A stretch of 64,000 nucleotides of DNA from Cyanobacteria bacterium CYA (lineage in GTDB: Bacteria; Planctomycetota; Phycisphaerae; Phycisphaerales; UBA1924), in NCBI GenBank assembly GCA_008363215.1, contig RHKP01000014.1:1-64000 (forward strand), given 5' to 3'. Below, piece by piece: positions 43,002 to 51,403 of this stretch. The position numbers and the translations under genes were made by a program. The notes beneath the pieces are model-generated. The model made no database searches and was not told the DNA's origin. It saw nothing but the letters and a program-made list of their open reading frames with translations. The number at the start of each line of letters is the position of its first letter. Within the stretch, counting starts at the first letter, position 1.

Positions 43002-43125
43002 GCTGTGTCAACTCGCCCCGCTTGGTCCGCTAAGTTACGGCGTGTCCGGAATTTGTGGTGGGTCAAGCCCGTGCTGTCGGGTACACTTCCCGGCCGCAGA
43101 CGCCGTGGAGAACGAGGGGGATTTC

Positions 43126-44349
43126 TTGCTTGAGTGCATCGCCACTGCCGTGCTGACGGCCGCCGTCGGACAGCCCGGGCTGTCCCGCTTCATCCCGCTG
43201 GGCGACCTGCCCGGCGGAACGCACGACAGCAGCGCCTACGCCGTCTCTGGCGATGGACTGGCCATCGTTGGCTTCGGCACCGCCGCCTCCGGACAGATCG
43301 GATTCCGCTGGGAAGAGTCCACAGGCATGGTCCCGCTGGGCGACCTGCCCGGCGGAAGCGAGCAGAGTTTCGCGTGGGACACCAACGCCGACGGCTCGGT
43401 CATCGTCGGCTGGAGTTCCACCACCGACGGCGCCATCGCCTTTCGCTGGACCCCCGGAACCGGCATGACCGCGCTCGGCGATCTGACCGGCGGACTCATC
43501 GACAGCGTCGGGTATGCCCTCAGCGCCGGCGGCGCCACCATCGTGGGCTACGGCTCGTCGAGCAACGGGCAGGAAGCCTTCCGCTGGACTGTCGGCAGCG
43601 GCATGGTCGGGCTGGGCGACCTGCCCGGCGGCGCGTTCTCCAGTTTTGCCACCGGCGTCAGCGACGACGGGCTCGTCATCGTCGGCTATGCAGTCTCCAC
43701 ATCGGGCGGACAGGCCATGCGCTGGACGCAGTCCGGCGGCATGGTCGGACTGGGCGACCTTCCCGGAGGCACCTTCGCAAGCCAGGCGACCGACGTCAGC
43801 GCTGACGGCAACGTCGTCGTCGGTTTTGGGAACTCCGATGAAGGCCTTCAGGCCTTCCGCTGGACCCAGTCCGGCGGCATGGTCGGACTGGGAGACTTGC
43901 CCGGAGGCACTTTCCGCAGTTCCGCCTCGGCTGTCACCGCCGACGGCTCGACCATTGTCGGCACCTCACGCGACGCCGCCGGATTCAAAGCCTTCATCTG
44001 GACCGAACAGCGCGGCATGGTGGACTTCCAGTCTTACCTCAACGCCACCGGTGCGACCGGCCTGAGCGGCTGGACCCTCACGCTGGCGCAGGGAATCTCC
44101 GACGATGGACGCGTCATCGCCGGCGAAGGCACCAACCCCCAGGGCATGCGCGAGGCCTGGGTCGCCATCCTGCCTGAACACTGCCTGGCCGACCGGAACC
44201 TCGACGGCAACGTCGACTTCTTTGATGTGCAGACCTTCCTCACCCTGTTCGCCGCCTCCGACTCCAGCGCCGATCTCAACGACGACGGGCACCTCGACTT
44301 CTTCGACGTGCAGCGCTTCCTGGCGGCTTTCGCCGCCGGGTGCGTCTGA
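43126..44349 (+). CDS. HAF-repeat secreted protein with GC-type dockerin end (paralog 2)
   Basis: GAGGGGGA lies six bases before a TTG at 43126, which opens a short signal peptide (LECIATAVLTAAVGQPG). The 407 residues hold about eight HAF repeats, very regular (MVGLGDLPGG...VSADGNVVVG...AFRWTQSGG). The end is two calcium loops (DRNLDGNVDFFDVQTFLTLF; DLNDDGHLDFFDVQRFLAAF) closing AAGCV. It is a clear paralog of the protein at 24210, with more uniform repeats that suggest recent repeat homogenisation. Likely surface attached; ligand unknown. Confidence 0.83.
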   Translation: MLECIATAVLTAAVGQPGLSRFIPLGDLPGGTHDSSAYAVSGDGLAIVGFGTAASGQIGFRWEESTGMVPLGDLPGGSEQSFAWDTNADGSVIVGWSSTTDGAIAFRWTPGTGMTALGDLTGGLIDSVGYALSAGGATIVGYGSSSNGQEAFRWTVGSGMVGLGDLPGGAFSSFATGVSDDGLVIVGYAVSTSGGQAMRWTQSGGMVGLGDLPGGTFASQATDVSADGNVVVGFGNSDEGLQAFRWTQSGGMVGLGDLPGGTFRSSASAVTADGSTIVGTSRDAAGFKAFIWTEQRGMVDFQSYLNATGATGLSGWTLTLAQGISDDGRVIAGEGTNPQGMREAWVAILPEHCLADRNLDGNVDFFDVQTFLTLFAASDSSADLNDDGHLDFFDVQRFLAAFAAGCV

Positions 44350-44415
44350 TCCCGGGTCCACGACCGACGCGCCGCAAGAGCGAATCCGCGCAGTCGCCTC
44401 AGGCCGTGGGCGCGC

Positions 44416-44440
44416 AAAAAAGCCGGGGACATGCCCCGGC
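44416..44440 (-). terminator. intrinsic terminator
   Basis: On the minus strand GCCGGGG pairs with CCCCGGC across CATGT and runs into GCTTTTTT. It lies about 30 bases after the stop of the sorting-tail protein gene at 44471 and is a classic rho-independent terminator. Confidence 0.85.
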
Positions 44441-44470
44441 CTGATTGCGGATCTCTCAATCTCCGACTGC

Positions 44471-45013
44471 TCAGCGGCGCCGGCGGATCCCGATCAGTCC
44501 CACCCCTGCCAGCATGAGCGTGCCGGGCGCCGGCACCACGTCAAAACTGAAAGCGTCCCAGCCGATCCCGTTCTCCTGGATCACATCGTCCAGGATGTTG
44601 ACAATCTCCAGCCGCGTGACGTTCGAGAACGACGACAGATCGACCAACTGGTGATTGCCGCCCCCGCCCGCGCTCACCAGCGCCACGGTTCCGGCAAACA
44701 CGCCGTTCTCATACACGTTGAAGTCAGCCGTATGCCCGGCGAAGTTGGCTTCGATGGCCCAGAACATCAGGTTGTTCACCGGGTTGGTGAAATCGACGTA
44801 GGTGTCCTCAATGCAGCCCGGCGTACACAGGATGTTGCCCCACCCGGAGAATGCGATCGCCGTGTTGCTGAACCCCGTCGACGACGAGAAGGTCGCCTCG
44901 GCGTACTGGTTGGTGACGATCGTGCCGCTCGCCAGTTCGTCAAAGTTGATCACCGTGCCGAACGCCGGTGCGGCCGCAACGGCCATTCCCACTGCAATCC
45001 AGGGACTGTGCAT
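44471..45013 (-). CDS. PEP-CTERM-like sorting-tail exported protein
   Basis: AGGAGGAGATGT precedes the ATG at 45013. The 180 residues include a signal peptide (IAVGMAVAAAPAFG), a beta-sandwich-like domain (INFDELASGTIVTNQYAEAT; an FDELxxG motif frequent in exported PEP-CTERM proteins; a CTPGC disulfide candidate; WDAFSFDVV) and the tail VPAPGTLMLAGVGLIGIRRRR. Export and processing by an exosortase-type system is inferred from the tail. The mature role is unknown. A strong terminator follows. Confidence 0.82.
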   Translation of the reverse strand: MHSPWIAVGMAVAAAPAFGTVINFDELASGTIVTNQYAEATFSSSTGFSNTAIAFSGWGNILCTPGCIEDTYVDFTNPVNNLMFWAIEANFAGHTADFNVYENGVFAGTVALVSAGGGGNHQLVDLSSFSNVTRLEIVNILDDVIQENGIGWDAFSFDVVPAPGTLMLAGVGLIGIRRRR

Positions 45014-45208
45014 ACATCTCCTCCTCTTGTGCCAAAGTAAAAGACCAGCGGCCGCGTGCCGCCCCAGGATGACACCCGCCAACGACGTTCGCTCACAGCG
45101 TATCCGGAAGGTCGAAGCGACCAAAGGCCTTTTTTGCTCACGCCGGGCCTCGCGGAATTCTCACCCCATCCCGTGAGCCTCCATGCCATGCCGCGGCACT
45201 CTGCCAAC

Positions 45209-45234
45209 GAAAACGCGGCCGGTGCTCCGGCCGC
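45209..45234 (-). terminator. intrinsic terminator
   Basis: GCGGCCGG and CCGGCCGC form a short-loop hairpin followed on the minus strand by GTTTTCGTT, about 30 bases after the RRM gene stop. Confidence 0.7.
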
Positions 45235-45260
45235 GAGGTCACTCCGAACTCTTGGGCTCC

Positions 45261-45665
45261 CTACCACTCGCCGCCCCGGCGATCGCCGCGCCCTCCGCGA
45301 TCGCCACGGTCTCCCCGGTCCCCGCGTCCTCCGCCGTACCCGCCGCGCCCGCCGCCGCCGCCATACCCGCCGCCGCCGCCATACCCACCGCCCCCGCCTC
45401 CACCGAATCCTCCGGAGCGGGGTGCCTTGGGTCGTGCTTCATTGACGGTCAGGTTGCGCCCGCCCATCTCCTGCCCGTGCAGGGCTTCGATAGCGGTGCG
45501 CGCCTCGTTGTCGTCGTTCATCTCGACGAAGCCGAACCCGCGCGAGCGCCCGGTTTCTCGATCGATGACCACCGATGCCGACGCCACGTGACCGTGCGGC
45601 TCGAACATCTGCCTCAGTTCCTCATCGTTCACGCTGTACGGGAGATTGCCGACGTAGAGCTTCAT
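45261..45665 (-). CDS. RRM-type glycine-rich RNA-binding protein
   Basis: A 134-residue protein with one RNA recognition motif: RNP2 KLYVGNL (residues 2-8) and RNP1 RGFGFVEM (42-49), followed by a Gly/Arg-rich tail with GGYGGGGGYGG and RGDRGDRG runs. Bacterial members bind single-stranded RNA and are often cold-induced; the tail resembles eukaryotic and cyanobacterial Rbp proteins. It is a stand-alone gene with its own terminator, diverging from the GH2 gene. Confidence 0.93.
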   Translation of the reverse strand: MKLYVGNLPYSVNDEELRQMFEPHGHVASASVVIDRETGRSRGFGFVEMNDDNEARTAIEALHGQEMGGRNLTVNEARPKAPRSGGFGGGGGGGYGGGGGYGGGGGRGGYGGGRGDRGDRGDRGGRGDRRGGEW

Positions 45666-45832
45666 CTGCTCTCAAACCCATCCTGCCCGAAGCCATGATT
45701 GCCAGATCCGCGCCGATTCGGGCAGGAGGCTCGTCGATCCGTCGCCGGGCAAGGATGCCGATTGCGGCCCGGCGGGCAGATCATACCACAAGCCGCCCCT
45801 TCCTAATCCACCACTTCCGCTATTCTCATGGC

Positions 45833-48070
45833 ATGTTCAAGGTATTGCTCGTCGCCGCCGTGCTGGGCATGGCTGTCCCTGCCCTTGCGACCTTCGCCCA
45901 GGACGCCGCGCCCGCCGCACTGCGCACCCGGTGGACACCCGATCAGCCCGTGCCTCTTCCCGAGCACCCACGCCCACATCTTGTGCGAGATGCCTGGGCC
46001 AGCCTCAACGGCATGTGGCAGTACGCCATCACAGACACTGATCAACCCCCCGATGCGTGGGACGGGCAAATCCTCGTCCCCTTCTGCGTCGAGAGCGCCC
46101 TCTCCGGGGTGCAGCGCCCCCTCAAGCCTCAACAGTCCCTCTGGTACCGTCGCTCCGTCGAAGTCTCACCCCGCTCGCCCGGCCAACGCCTGCTCCTCCA
46201 CTTCGGCGCCGTCGACTGGCGCGCCGATGTCTGGGTCAACGATCGTGAGGTCGGCTCGCACGTCGGCGGCTACGACGCCTTTACCCTCGACATCACCGAG
46301 GCCGCCGGAGAAGACCAGGAAATCGATATCCTCGTCCGCGTGCAGGACCCGACCGACGAAGGCGTCCAGCCACGCGGCAAGCAAGTGCTCGAGCCGGGCG
46401 GGATCTGGTACACGGCGGTCTCGGGAATCTGGCAGACTGTGTGGATCGAGACTGTCCCCGCCACCTGGATCAACCGGCTCGAGATCGACGCCGACCACGC
46501 CTCGGGGCAGGTTCTGCTCCACCCGATGTTCGCCGGGGAAAAGGCGTTCGCAAAGATTGAAGCCCGCGTGCTGCTCAACGGCCGGCCCGTCGCCACCGCC
46601 GCCGCCGACGCCGCACAACCGCTTCGCCTGCGCATCGACAACCCGCAGGCGTGGTCGCCCGACAGTCCGACGCTGTATGAACTTGACCTGCGCCTCACTC
46701 GCACCGACGGCCTGCGCGACGCCGTCCGCTCCTACTTCGCCTTCCGCACCATCGAAGTCAAGCCGGACGATCAGGGAGTCAACCGCATCTTCCTCAACGG
46801 GAAACCCCTCTTCCTGTTCGGCCCGCTGGACCAGGGCTGGTGGCCCGACGGGCTCTACACCGCGCCGTCCGACGAAGCACTCCGCTTTGACATCGAGCAG
46901 ACCCGCGCCATGGGCTTCAATATGTGCCGCAAGCACGTCAAGGTCGAGCCGCAGCGCTGGTACTACTGGGCCGACCGTCTCGGGCTCATGGTCTGGCAGG
47001 ACATGCCCAGCGGCGACAAGTACATCGGCGGCAGTGACCCCGACATCGAGCGCACGCCCGAGTCCGAAGAGATCTTCCGACGCGAGTGGAGCCAGATCAT
47101 TGATGAACTGCACCCGCACCCCGCCGTCGTCGCGTGGGTTCCTTTCAACGAGGGCTGGGGACAGTTCAAGACCAACGAAATCCTCGACTGGACCAGATCG
47201 CTCGATCCCACGCGCCCCGTCGACGGGCCCAGCGGCTGGACTGACCGCGGCGGCGGCGACATGCACGACATGCACGCCTACCCCGGGCCCTCGATGTTCC
47301 CCACCGGCCCCGACCGCGCCAGCGTTCTCGGCGAGTTCGGCGGACTCGGGCTCGTCGTCACTGGACATCTGTGGAAGGAACGCGACAACTGGGGCTATCG
47401 CTCGTACGAGTCTCCCGACGCCCTGCGACAAGCCTACGAACAACTCGTTGAACGCCTCCGACCGCTCATCGCGCGCGGGCTCGCGGCCGCCGTCTACACG
47501 CAGACCACCGACGTCGAAATCGAAGTCAACGGGCTGATGACATATGACCGCAAGGTCATGAAGATCGACCCGTCCGTGCTGCACGCAATGAACCGGCGTG
47601 TTTTCCTGCCCCCGCCCGAAACCCGCGTCATCGTCCCCACCAGCGAGCAGCACGCACAGGCCTGGCGCTTCACCACCACCGACCCCGGCACCGACTGGGA
47701 AACCACCGGCTTCAATGACGACTCATGGTCGCAGGCCCCCGGTGGCTTCGGTACGACAGGTACCCCCGGCGCCGTCGTCGGCACTGAGTGGAACGCCCCC
47801 GACATCTGGCTCCGCCGACGCGCCAACCTGGCCGATCCCTCCGGACGCATCTTCCTCCGCATGCACCACGACGAGGGTGCCGAGGTCTACATCAACGGCT
47901 CGCGCGTCATCCAGACCACGGGCTGGACCGTCGGGTACACCGAGTTCGGGCCCATCGACTCCAGCGTCCTGCGGAAGGGGGACAACCTGATCGCCGTCCA
48001 CTGTCGTCAAACCAGCGGCGGGCAGTTCATCGACGTCGGCATTGTCGAACTCATCGAGCGCCCGGAATGA
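45833..48070 (+). CDS. secreted glycoside hydrolase family 2 enzyme
   Basis: The 745 residues begin with a signal peptide (MFKVLLVAAVLGMAVPALATFA). The GH2 sugar-binding domain follows (LVRDAWASLNGMWQYAI; SLWYRRSVEV; LLHFGAVDWRADVWVNDREVGSHVGGYDAF), then the central sandwich and the TIM barrel with the acid/base in WVPFNEGWG (Glu near 438) and the probable nucleophile in VLGEFGG (near 500). A C-terminal beta-sandwich (about 608-742) resembles a second binding module. Likely substrate is a beta-galactoside, mannoside or glucuronide outside the cytoplasm; motifs do not settle it. Confidence 0.9.
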   Translation: MFKVLLVAAVLGMAVPALATFAQDAAPAALRTRWTPDQPVPLPEHPRPHLVRDAWASLNGMWQYAITDTDQPPDAWDGQILVPFCVESALSGVQRPLKPQQSLWYRRSVEVSPRSPGQRLLLHFGAVDWRADVWVNDREVGSHVGGYDAFTLDITEAAGEDQEIDILVRVQDPTDEGVQPRGKQVLEPGGIWYTAVSGIWQTVWIETVPATWINRLEIDADHASGQVLLHPMFAGEKAFAKIEARVLLNGRPVATAAADAAQPLRLRIDNPQAWSPDSPTLYELDLRLTRTDGLRDAVRSYFAFRTIEVKPDDQGVNRIFLNGKPLFLFGPLDQGWWPDGLYTAPSDEALRFDIEQTRAMGFNMCRKHVKVEPQRWYYWADRLGLMVWQDMPSGDKYIGGSDPDIERTPESEEIFRREWSQIIDELHPHPAVVAWVPFNEGWGQFKTNEILDWTRSLDPTRPVDGPSGWTDRGGGDMHDMHAYPGPSMFPTGPDRASVLGEFGGLGLVVTGHLWKERDNWGYRSYESPDALRQAYEQLVERLRPLIARGLAAAVYTQTTDVEIEVNGLMTYDRKVMKIDPSVLHAMNRRVFLPPPETRVIVPTSEQHAQAWRFTTTDPGTDWETTGFNDDSWSQAPGGFGTTGTPGAVVGTEWNAPDIWLRRRANLADPSGRIFLRMHHDEGAEVYINGSRVIQTTGWTVGYTEFGPIDSSVLRKGDNLIAVHCRQTSGGQFIDVGIVELIERPE

Positions 48071-48072
48071 GT

Positions 48073-48094
48073 GGGACCGGCTTCCAGCCGGTGG
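48073..48094 (+). repeat. GGACCGGCTTCCAGCCGGT palindromic repeat copy
   Basis: GGGACCGGCTTCCAGCCGGTGG begins five bases after the GH2 stop codon. It is a perfect short palindrome of the family at 6551 and could act as a transcript-end hairpin. Confidence 0.65.
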
Positions 48095-48213
48095 GCAGCA
48101 ACATCGGCGTTCGGACGTTGCTGTCGGACGCCGGGCCCTGGCGAGTTCCCGAGCCCCTGGCCGGGTCGATTGCAGTCGCCGCCCTGCCCTCGGGTCGAGC
48201 ACGATCGCCCGCG

Positions 48214-48253
48214 ACAAAAACAACGAGCCCGCCCTGTTGTCAGAGCGGGCTCG
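48214..48253 (-). terminator. intrinsic terminator
   Basis: On the minus strand CGAGCCCGC pairs with GCGGGCTCG around a 12-base loop and runs into TTGTTTTTG, about 30 bases after the stop of the LTD protein gene. Confidence 0.8.
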
Positions 48254-48282
48254 CGATGGAGGTCAGAGCAAGCCGTGGTTGA

Positions 48283-48957
48283 TCAGCGGCGACGACGGGT
48301 CGCGACCAGCCCGCCCAGGCCCAGCAGCGCGATCGCGCCGGGCGTCGGAATCTGATTGATGCCCGGCGTTCCACCCTGAATCGACCCGTCCGCCAGCAGG
48401 GTCGTGTCGAAGAACAGGATGCTGTACCCGCCGAGCGTGTCGGTGCGGGCGAAGCCGGCTGGCAGGAACGTACCGTCCGGTCCGGCCGTCAGGTTCGCAG
48501 TGATGGCCGCGCCGGCACGGTTGGCAAAGTCGCCGTCCCCGCCGTCGTTCACAAACACCGAGTCCATGATCACGTCGCCCGTGGCGACGAGAATGGCGGT
48601 GTAGGAACTGTTCTCCACCGAGTTGTCGCCCCAGGTCTGATTGAACGAGAACATCGGGTTCGAGTACCCCGCCTGCGCCAGCCCGTTGCCGATCACGTAC
48701 ACATCGCCCGGATTCAGAACCGCAGCCCCAAACACGTACGGCGAAGCGCCGTCCGCGCCGCCGATGCTCGCGGCGTCTGAGTCCCACAGTTCCAGCGTCC
48801 ATCCGGTGATGTCCACCGCACTGTTGCCCGTGTTGACGATTTCAACGTACTCCCAGTCGCTTCCCGACGTGGAGCCCAGAATCTCGCTGATCAGAACGTC
48901 AGCGTTCGCAGCCCCGGCCAGACCGAGAACCGCGCCGATAGCCATTGCCTTGCGCAT
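48283..48957 (-). CDS. lamin-tail-domain (LTD) exported protein with PEP-CTERM-like tail
   Basis: GGAGAG precedes the ATG at 48957. The 224 residues comprise a signal peptide (MRKAMAIGAVLGLAGAANA), an LTD fold (VLISEILGSTSGSDWEYVEIVN, then TGWTLELWDSD and LNPGDVYVIGNG), and the tail IPTPGAIALLGLGGLVATRRRR. LTD domains occur in many exported bacterial proteins, some nuclease-associated; here it stands alone. Terminator downstream; a hairpin at 49056 lies in the leader or promoter region. Confidence 0.87.
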   Translation of the reverse strand: MRKAMAIGAVLGLAGAANADVLISEILGSTSGSDWEYVEIVNTGNSAVDITGWTLELWDSDAASIGGADGASPYVFGAAVLNPGDVYVIGNGLAQAGYSNPMFSFNQTWGDNSVENSSYTAILVATGDVIMDSVFVNDGGDGDFANRAGAAITANLTAGPDGTFLPAGFARTDTLGGYSILFFDTTLLADGSIQGGTPGINQIPTPGAIALLGLGGLVATRRRR

Positions 48958-49055
48958 CGTGTCTCTCCATGTTTTCCAATGACCCTGATTCGTCTCTCTC
49001 AGTGCCGGAGCCCCGCCCCGACACATCGCCCCGAGGGCATCACTCCTGACTCGGA

Positions 49056-49087
49056 ACTCCGAGCCGCTCTCCTCAACGGCTCGGAGT
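49056..49087. promoter_or_regulatory. ACTCCGAGCCG hairpin upstream of LTD gene
   Basis: ACTCCGAGCCG and CGGCTCGGAGT are perfect 11-base complements around CTCTCCTCAA, about 100 bases upstream of the LTD protein start, in the divergent gap (48958-49311) with the sulfotransferase. It could be a leader hairpin or operator; the rest of the gap shows no gene. Confidence 0.4.
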
Positions 49088-49311
49088 CACTACAGCGTAG
49101 CGACCCGGGACACATCATCAAATTGTCTCCCCGCCGAATCCCATGAAGATCGCGCAAACTCCCGGATGGAAGCCGGATCCACCCGGTGGAGTTCAAAATG
49201 TACTTCGTCCTATAACCACAGTCCCCATGCCCTCTTTGCGCCCGTTGTGGATAACTCCAACCCGCCCTCGCCCGACTCTCCCAGCCCCGACCTCCCGGCC
49301 GATCTGTTGGC

Positions 49312-50148
49312 ATGACCACCTGCCATCCGTCATCCGACTCCGGCGACCTCGATCAAGGCCGCGGGCTGGTATTCCTCCTCGGCGCCTTCCGCAGCGGCAC
49401 CACGCTGCTGCGCAAGATGCTCGACTCGCACCCTCGGGTCCACTCCCCCGCCGAAACCTGGTTCCTCCTCCCTCTTCTTTCCATGTGGGAGGGCTCGGGC
49501 TCCTGCCCGAGATTCAACCCCGCCCAAGCCTCGGCCGCCCTTCGCGGGCACGTCACCCAGGAACAATTCATGGACTGCTGCCGCGCCTTTGCCGGCCGCT
49601 TCTACGCCGTCGGGATGCCCCCCGGAAAATGCGTCTACGTCGACAAGACGCCCATGTACCTCAATCTCGCGGCCGCGCTGCCCACGCTCTTCCCCCTCGC
49701 TCGCTTCATCGTGCTGGCTCGTGACCCGCGGGCCATCCTCTGGTCGCGTCACACCTGGCGACACGCCGACAAGTCCCCCATCGAAGCACGCATCAAGGGT
49801 GTCGCCGGCGACGTCCGCCGACTCGCTGCCTTTCACAAGGACTACGCGCCGCGCTGCGCCCTCGTCCGCTACGAAGATTTGTGCGTCGACCCCGAGCCCA
49901 GGCTGCTCTCCATCTGCCGACACATCGGTGTGGGCTTCGACCCACGCATGGTCGACTACGGCAAGGTCGCCCACCACGAGGGCTACGGCGACGAAAACAC
50001 CCGCGGGCATCAACGCCCCCACGCCGGCAGTGTCGCACGCTGGGGCTCCGAACTCACGCCCCAGATCGAGCGTGATCTTCTGAACATGTGCACCGGCGAT
50101 GCGCTGACGACCCTCGGCTACGCCGAATCTGCATGCCCCGCCGCCTGA
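49312..50148 (+). CDS. sulfotransferase family protein
   Basis: This 278-residue protein has the PAPS 5'-phosphosulfate-binding loop LLGAFRSGTTLLRKMLDSHP near residues 22-40 and the 3'-phosphate motif region FIVLARDPRAILWSR (near 125-140), followed by LVRYEDLCVDPEPRL. It would transfer sulfate from PAPS to a sugar, lipid or protein. Planctomycetes carry many sulfated-glycan genes, but no partner is adjacent. It converges with ispH, 25 bases apart. Confidence 0.9.
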   Translation: MTTCHPSSDSGDLDQGRGLVFLLGAFRSGTTLLRKMLDSHPRVHSPAETWFLLPLLSMWEGSGSCPRFNPAQASAALRGHVTQEQFMDCCRAFAGRFYAVGMPPGKCVYVDKTPMYLNLAAALPTLFPLARFIVLARDPRAILWSRHTWRHADKSPIEARIKGVAGDVRRLAAFHKDYAPRCALVRYEDLCVDPEPRLLSICRHIGVGFDPRMVDYGKVAHHEGYGDENTRGHQRPHAGSVARWGSELTPQIERDLLNMCTGDALTTLGYAESACPAA

Positions 50149-50173
50149 TCCGGCGTCCCAGGACGCACGAGTT

Positions 50174-51241
50174 TCAGGTCGAGACACTGTCGCTGCACCC
50201 CGACTTTCCCTCAATCGTCAGCGGCACGGCCGTGCCGCCATACACCGCTTCCACGATCGCCGGCGACTCGACCCGAATCCGCCGCTCCTCCGGGTCGATT
50301 CCCCGCCGGCGCATCTCCTTGCGCAGCGTCCCGGGGAGTGCAAAATCCACGGTCTCTTCCACTACATCACCCAGCGCCAGCGTCGCCCCGAACCGCGACA
50401 CCAGTTCGCGGCAGATCCCCGCGACCAGATCCTCCGGCGCCGATGCGCCGGCCGACAACAACACCGTCTCGACGCCCTCAAACCACCCCGGATCGAGGTC
50501 GCCCACATCATCAAGCAGCCGCGACGGCGTCCCGACGTTCTCGGCAATCTCCGTCAGCCGCTTGGAGTTCGAACTGTTCTGCGACCCGACCACCAGCACC
50601 AGGTCGCACATCGGCGCCAGCGTCCGCACCGCGTGCTGCCGGTTCGTCGTTGCGTAGCAGATGTCCTCGCTCGGCGGGCTCTTGATCTTCGGAAACTTCT
50701 TCTTCAGCGCCTCGATGATCACCCCGGCGTCATCGGTCGACAGCGTCGTCTGCGTCAGATACACCAGCCGCTCCGGGTCGCGGATGTCCAGCCCGGCGAT
50801 GTCCGCCGGCGACTCGACTATCTGAATCGCTTCCGGGGCCTCGCCGAACGTCCCGGCCACTTCCTGATGGTTGCGATGCCCGATCAGCAGTATCTGGTAG
50901 CCCTGCCGGGCGTAGCGCACCGCTTCCGAGTGCACCTTGGTCACCAGCGGACACGTCGCGTCGATCGCCGTCAGCCCACGTGCTGCCGCCTGTCGGCGCA
51001 CATCCGGGCTGATCCCGTGCGCGCTGAACACCACCACCTCGCCCGGCGGCACCTCATCGACATTCTCGACAAACGTGACCCCGCGTTCGCGAAACCGCCC
51101 GACCACGTGCTTGTTGTGCACGATCTCGTGATACACGTAAATCCGCCGATCGCTGAACACGTCGAGCACCTGGTCGACCACGTCGATCGCCATGCGCACG
51201 CCCGCACAGAACCCTCGAGGATTGACCAGTATCACACGCAT
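50174..51241 (-). CDS. ispH: 4-hydroxy-3-methylbut-2-enyl diphosphate reductase IspH
   Basis: IspH performs the last MEP pathway step, reducing HMBPP to IPP and DMAPP with an iron-sulfur cluster. The 355 residues hold the three cluster cysteines in RGFCAGV (Cys 12), DATCPLVTK (near 95) and DICYATTNRQ (near 195), plus FSAHGISP and VVGSQNSSNSKRL. The protein is a little longer than the usual 310-320 residues because of its C-terminal end, which reads SPAIVEAVYGG. It converges with the sulfotransferase; a large inverted repeat lies just upstream of its start. Confidence 0.97.
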   Translation of the reverse strand: MRVILVNPRGFCAGVRMAIDVVDQVLDVFSDRRIYVYHEIVHNKHVVGRFRERGVTFVENVDEVPPGEVVVFSAHGISPDVRRQAAARGLTAIDATCPLVTKVHSEAVRYARQGYQILLIGHRNHQEVAGTFGEAPEAIQIVESPADIAGLDIRDPERLVYLTQTTLSTDDAGVIIEALKKKFPKIKSPPSEDICYATTNRQHAVRTLAPMCDLVLVVGSQNSSNSKRLTEIAENVGTPSRLLDDVGDLDPGWFEGVETVLLSAGASAPEDLVAGICRELVSRFGATLALGDVVEETVDFALPGTLRKEMRRRGIDPEERRIRVESPAIVEAVYGGTAVPLTIEGKSGCSDSVST

Positions 51242-51273
51242 TCTTTCAACTCTCTAAGGCCCCTGTTCTGTCT

Positions 51274-51343
51274 CCAACGAGCCGCGACCGTATGGAAGCG
51301 ATTGACGCCTCCAAACCCCTCCCTGACGGTCGGGGCTCGTTGG
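51274..51343. repeat. large inverted repeat between ispH and the EEP lipoprotein gene
   Basis: CCAACGAGCCGCGACCGT (51274-51291) and ACGGTCGGGGCTCGTTGG (51326-51343) are complementary at 17 of 18 positions, around a 34-base centre with CCTCCAAACCCCTCCCTG. It lies between two divergent genes. Single-arm relatives lie at 6377 and 6808 beside the tRNA. A mobile or structured repeat element is more likely than a terminator given its position. Confidence 0.75.
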
Positions 51344-51403
51344 CTCCACACCCCTCCTAGGCTCTTGGCCGACCGATCCTAGGTTTCGCCCCGGAGGTGG
51401 TTC

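Noticed and set aside
43200..43930. Regularly spaced repeated DNA resembling an array
   Set aside because: The period matches HAF protein repeats of about 45 codons and stays in frame, so it is coding repetition.
45300..45420. Short GGC-rich tandem repeats that could suggest a minisatellite or CRISPR-like array
   Set aside because: They encode the Gly/Arg tail of the RRM protein in frame; spacing is irregular and there are no unique spacers.
48073..48094. Palindrome as a rho-independent terminator of the GH2 gene
   Set aside because: There is no T run after the hairpin and the same palindrome occurs far from gene ends, so it is listed as a repeat.
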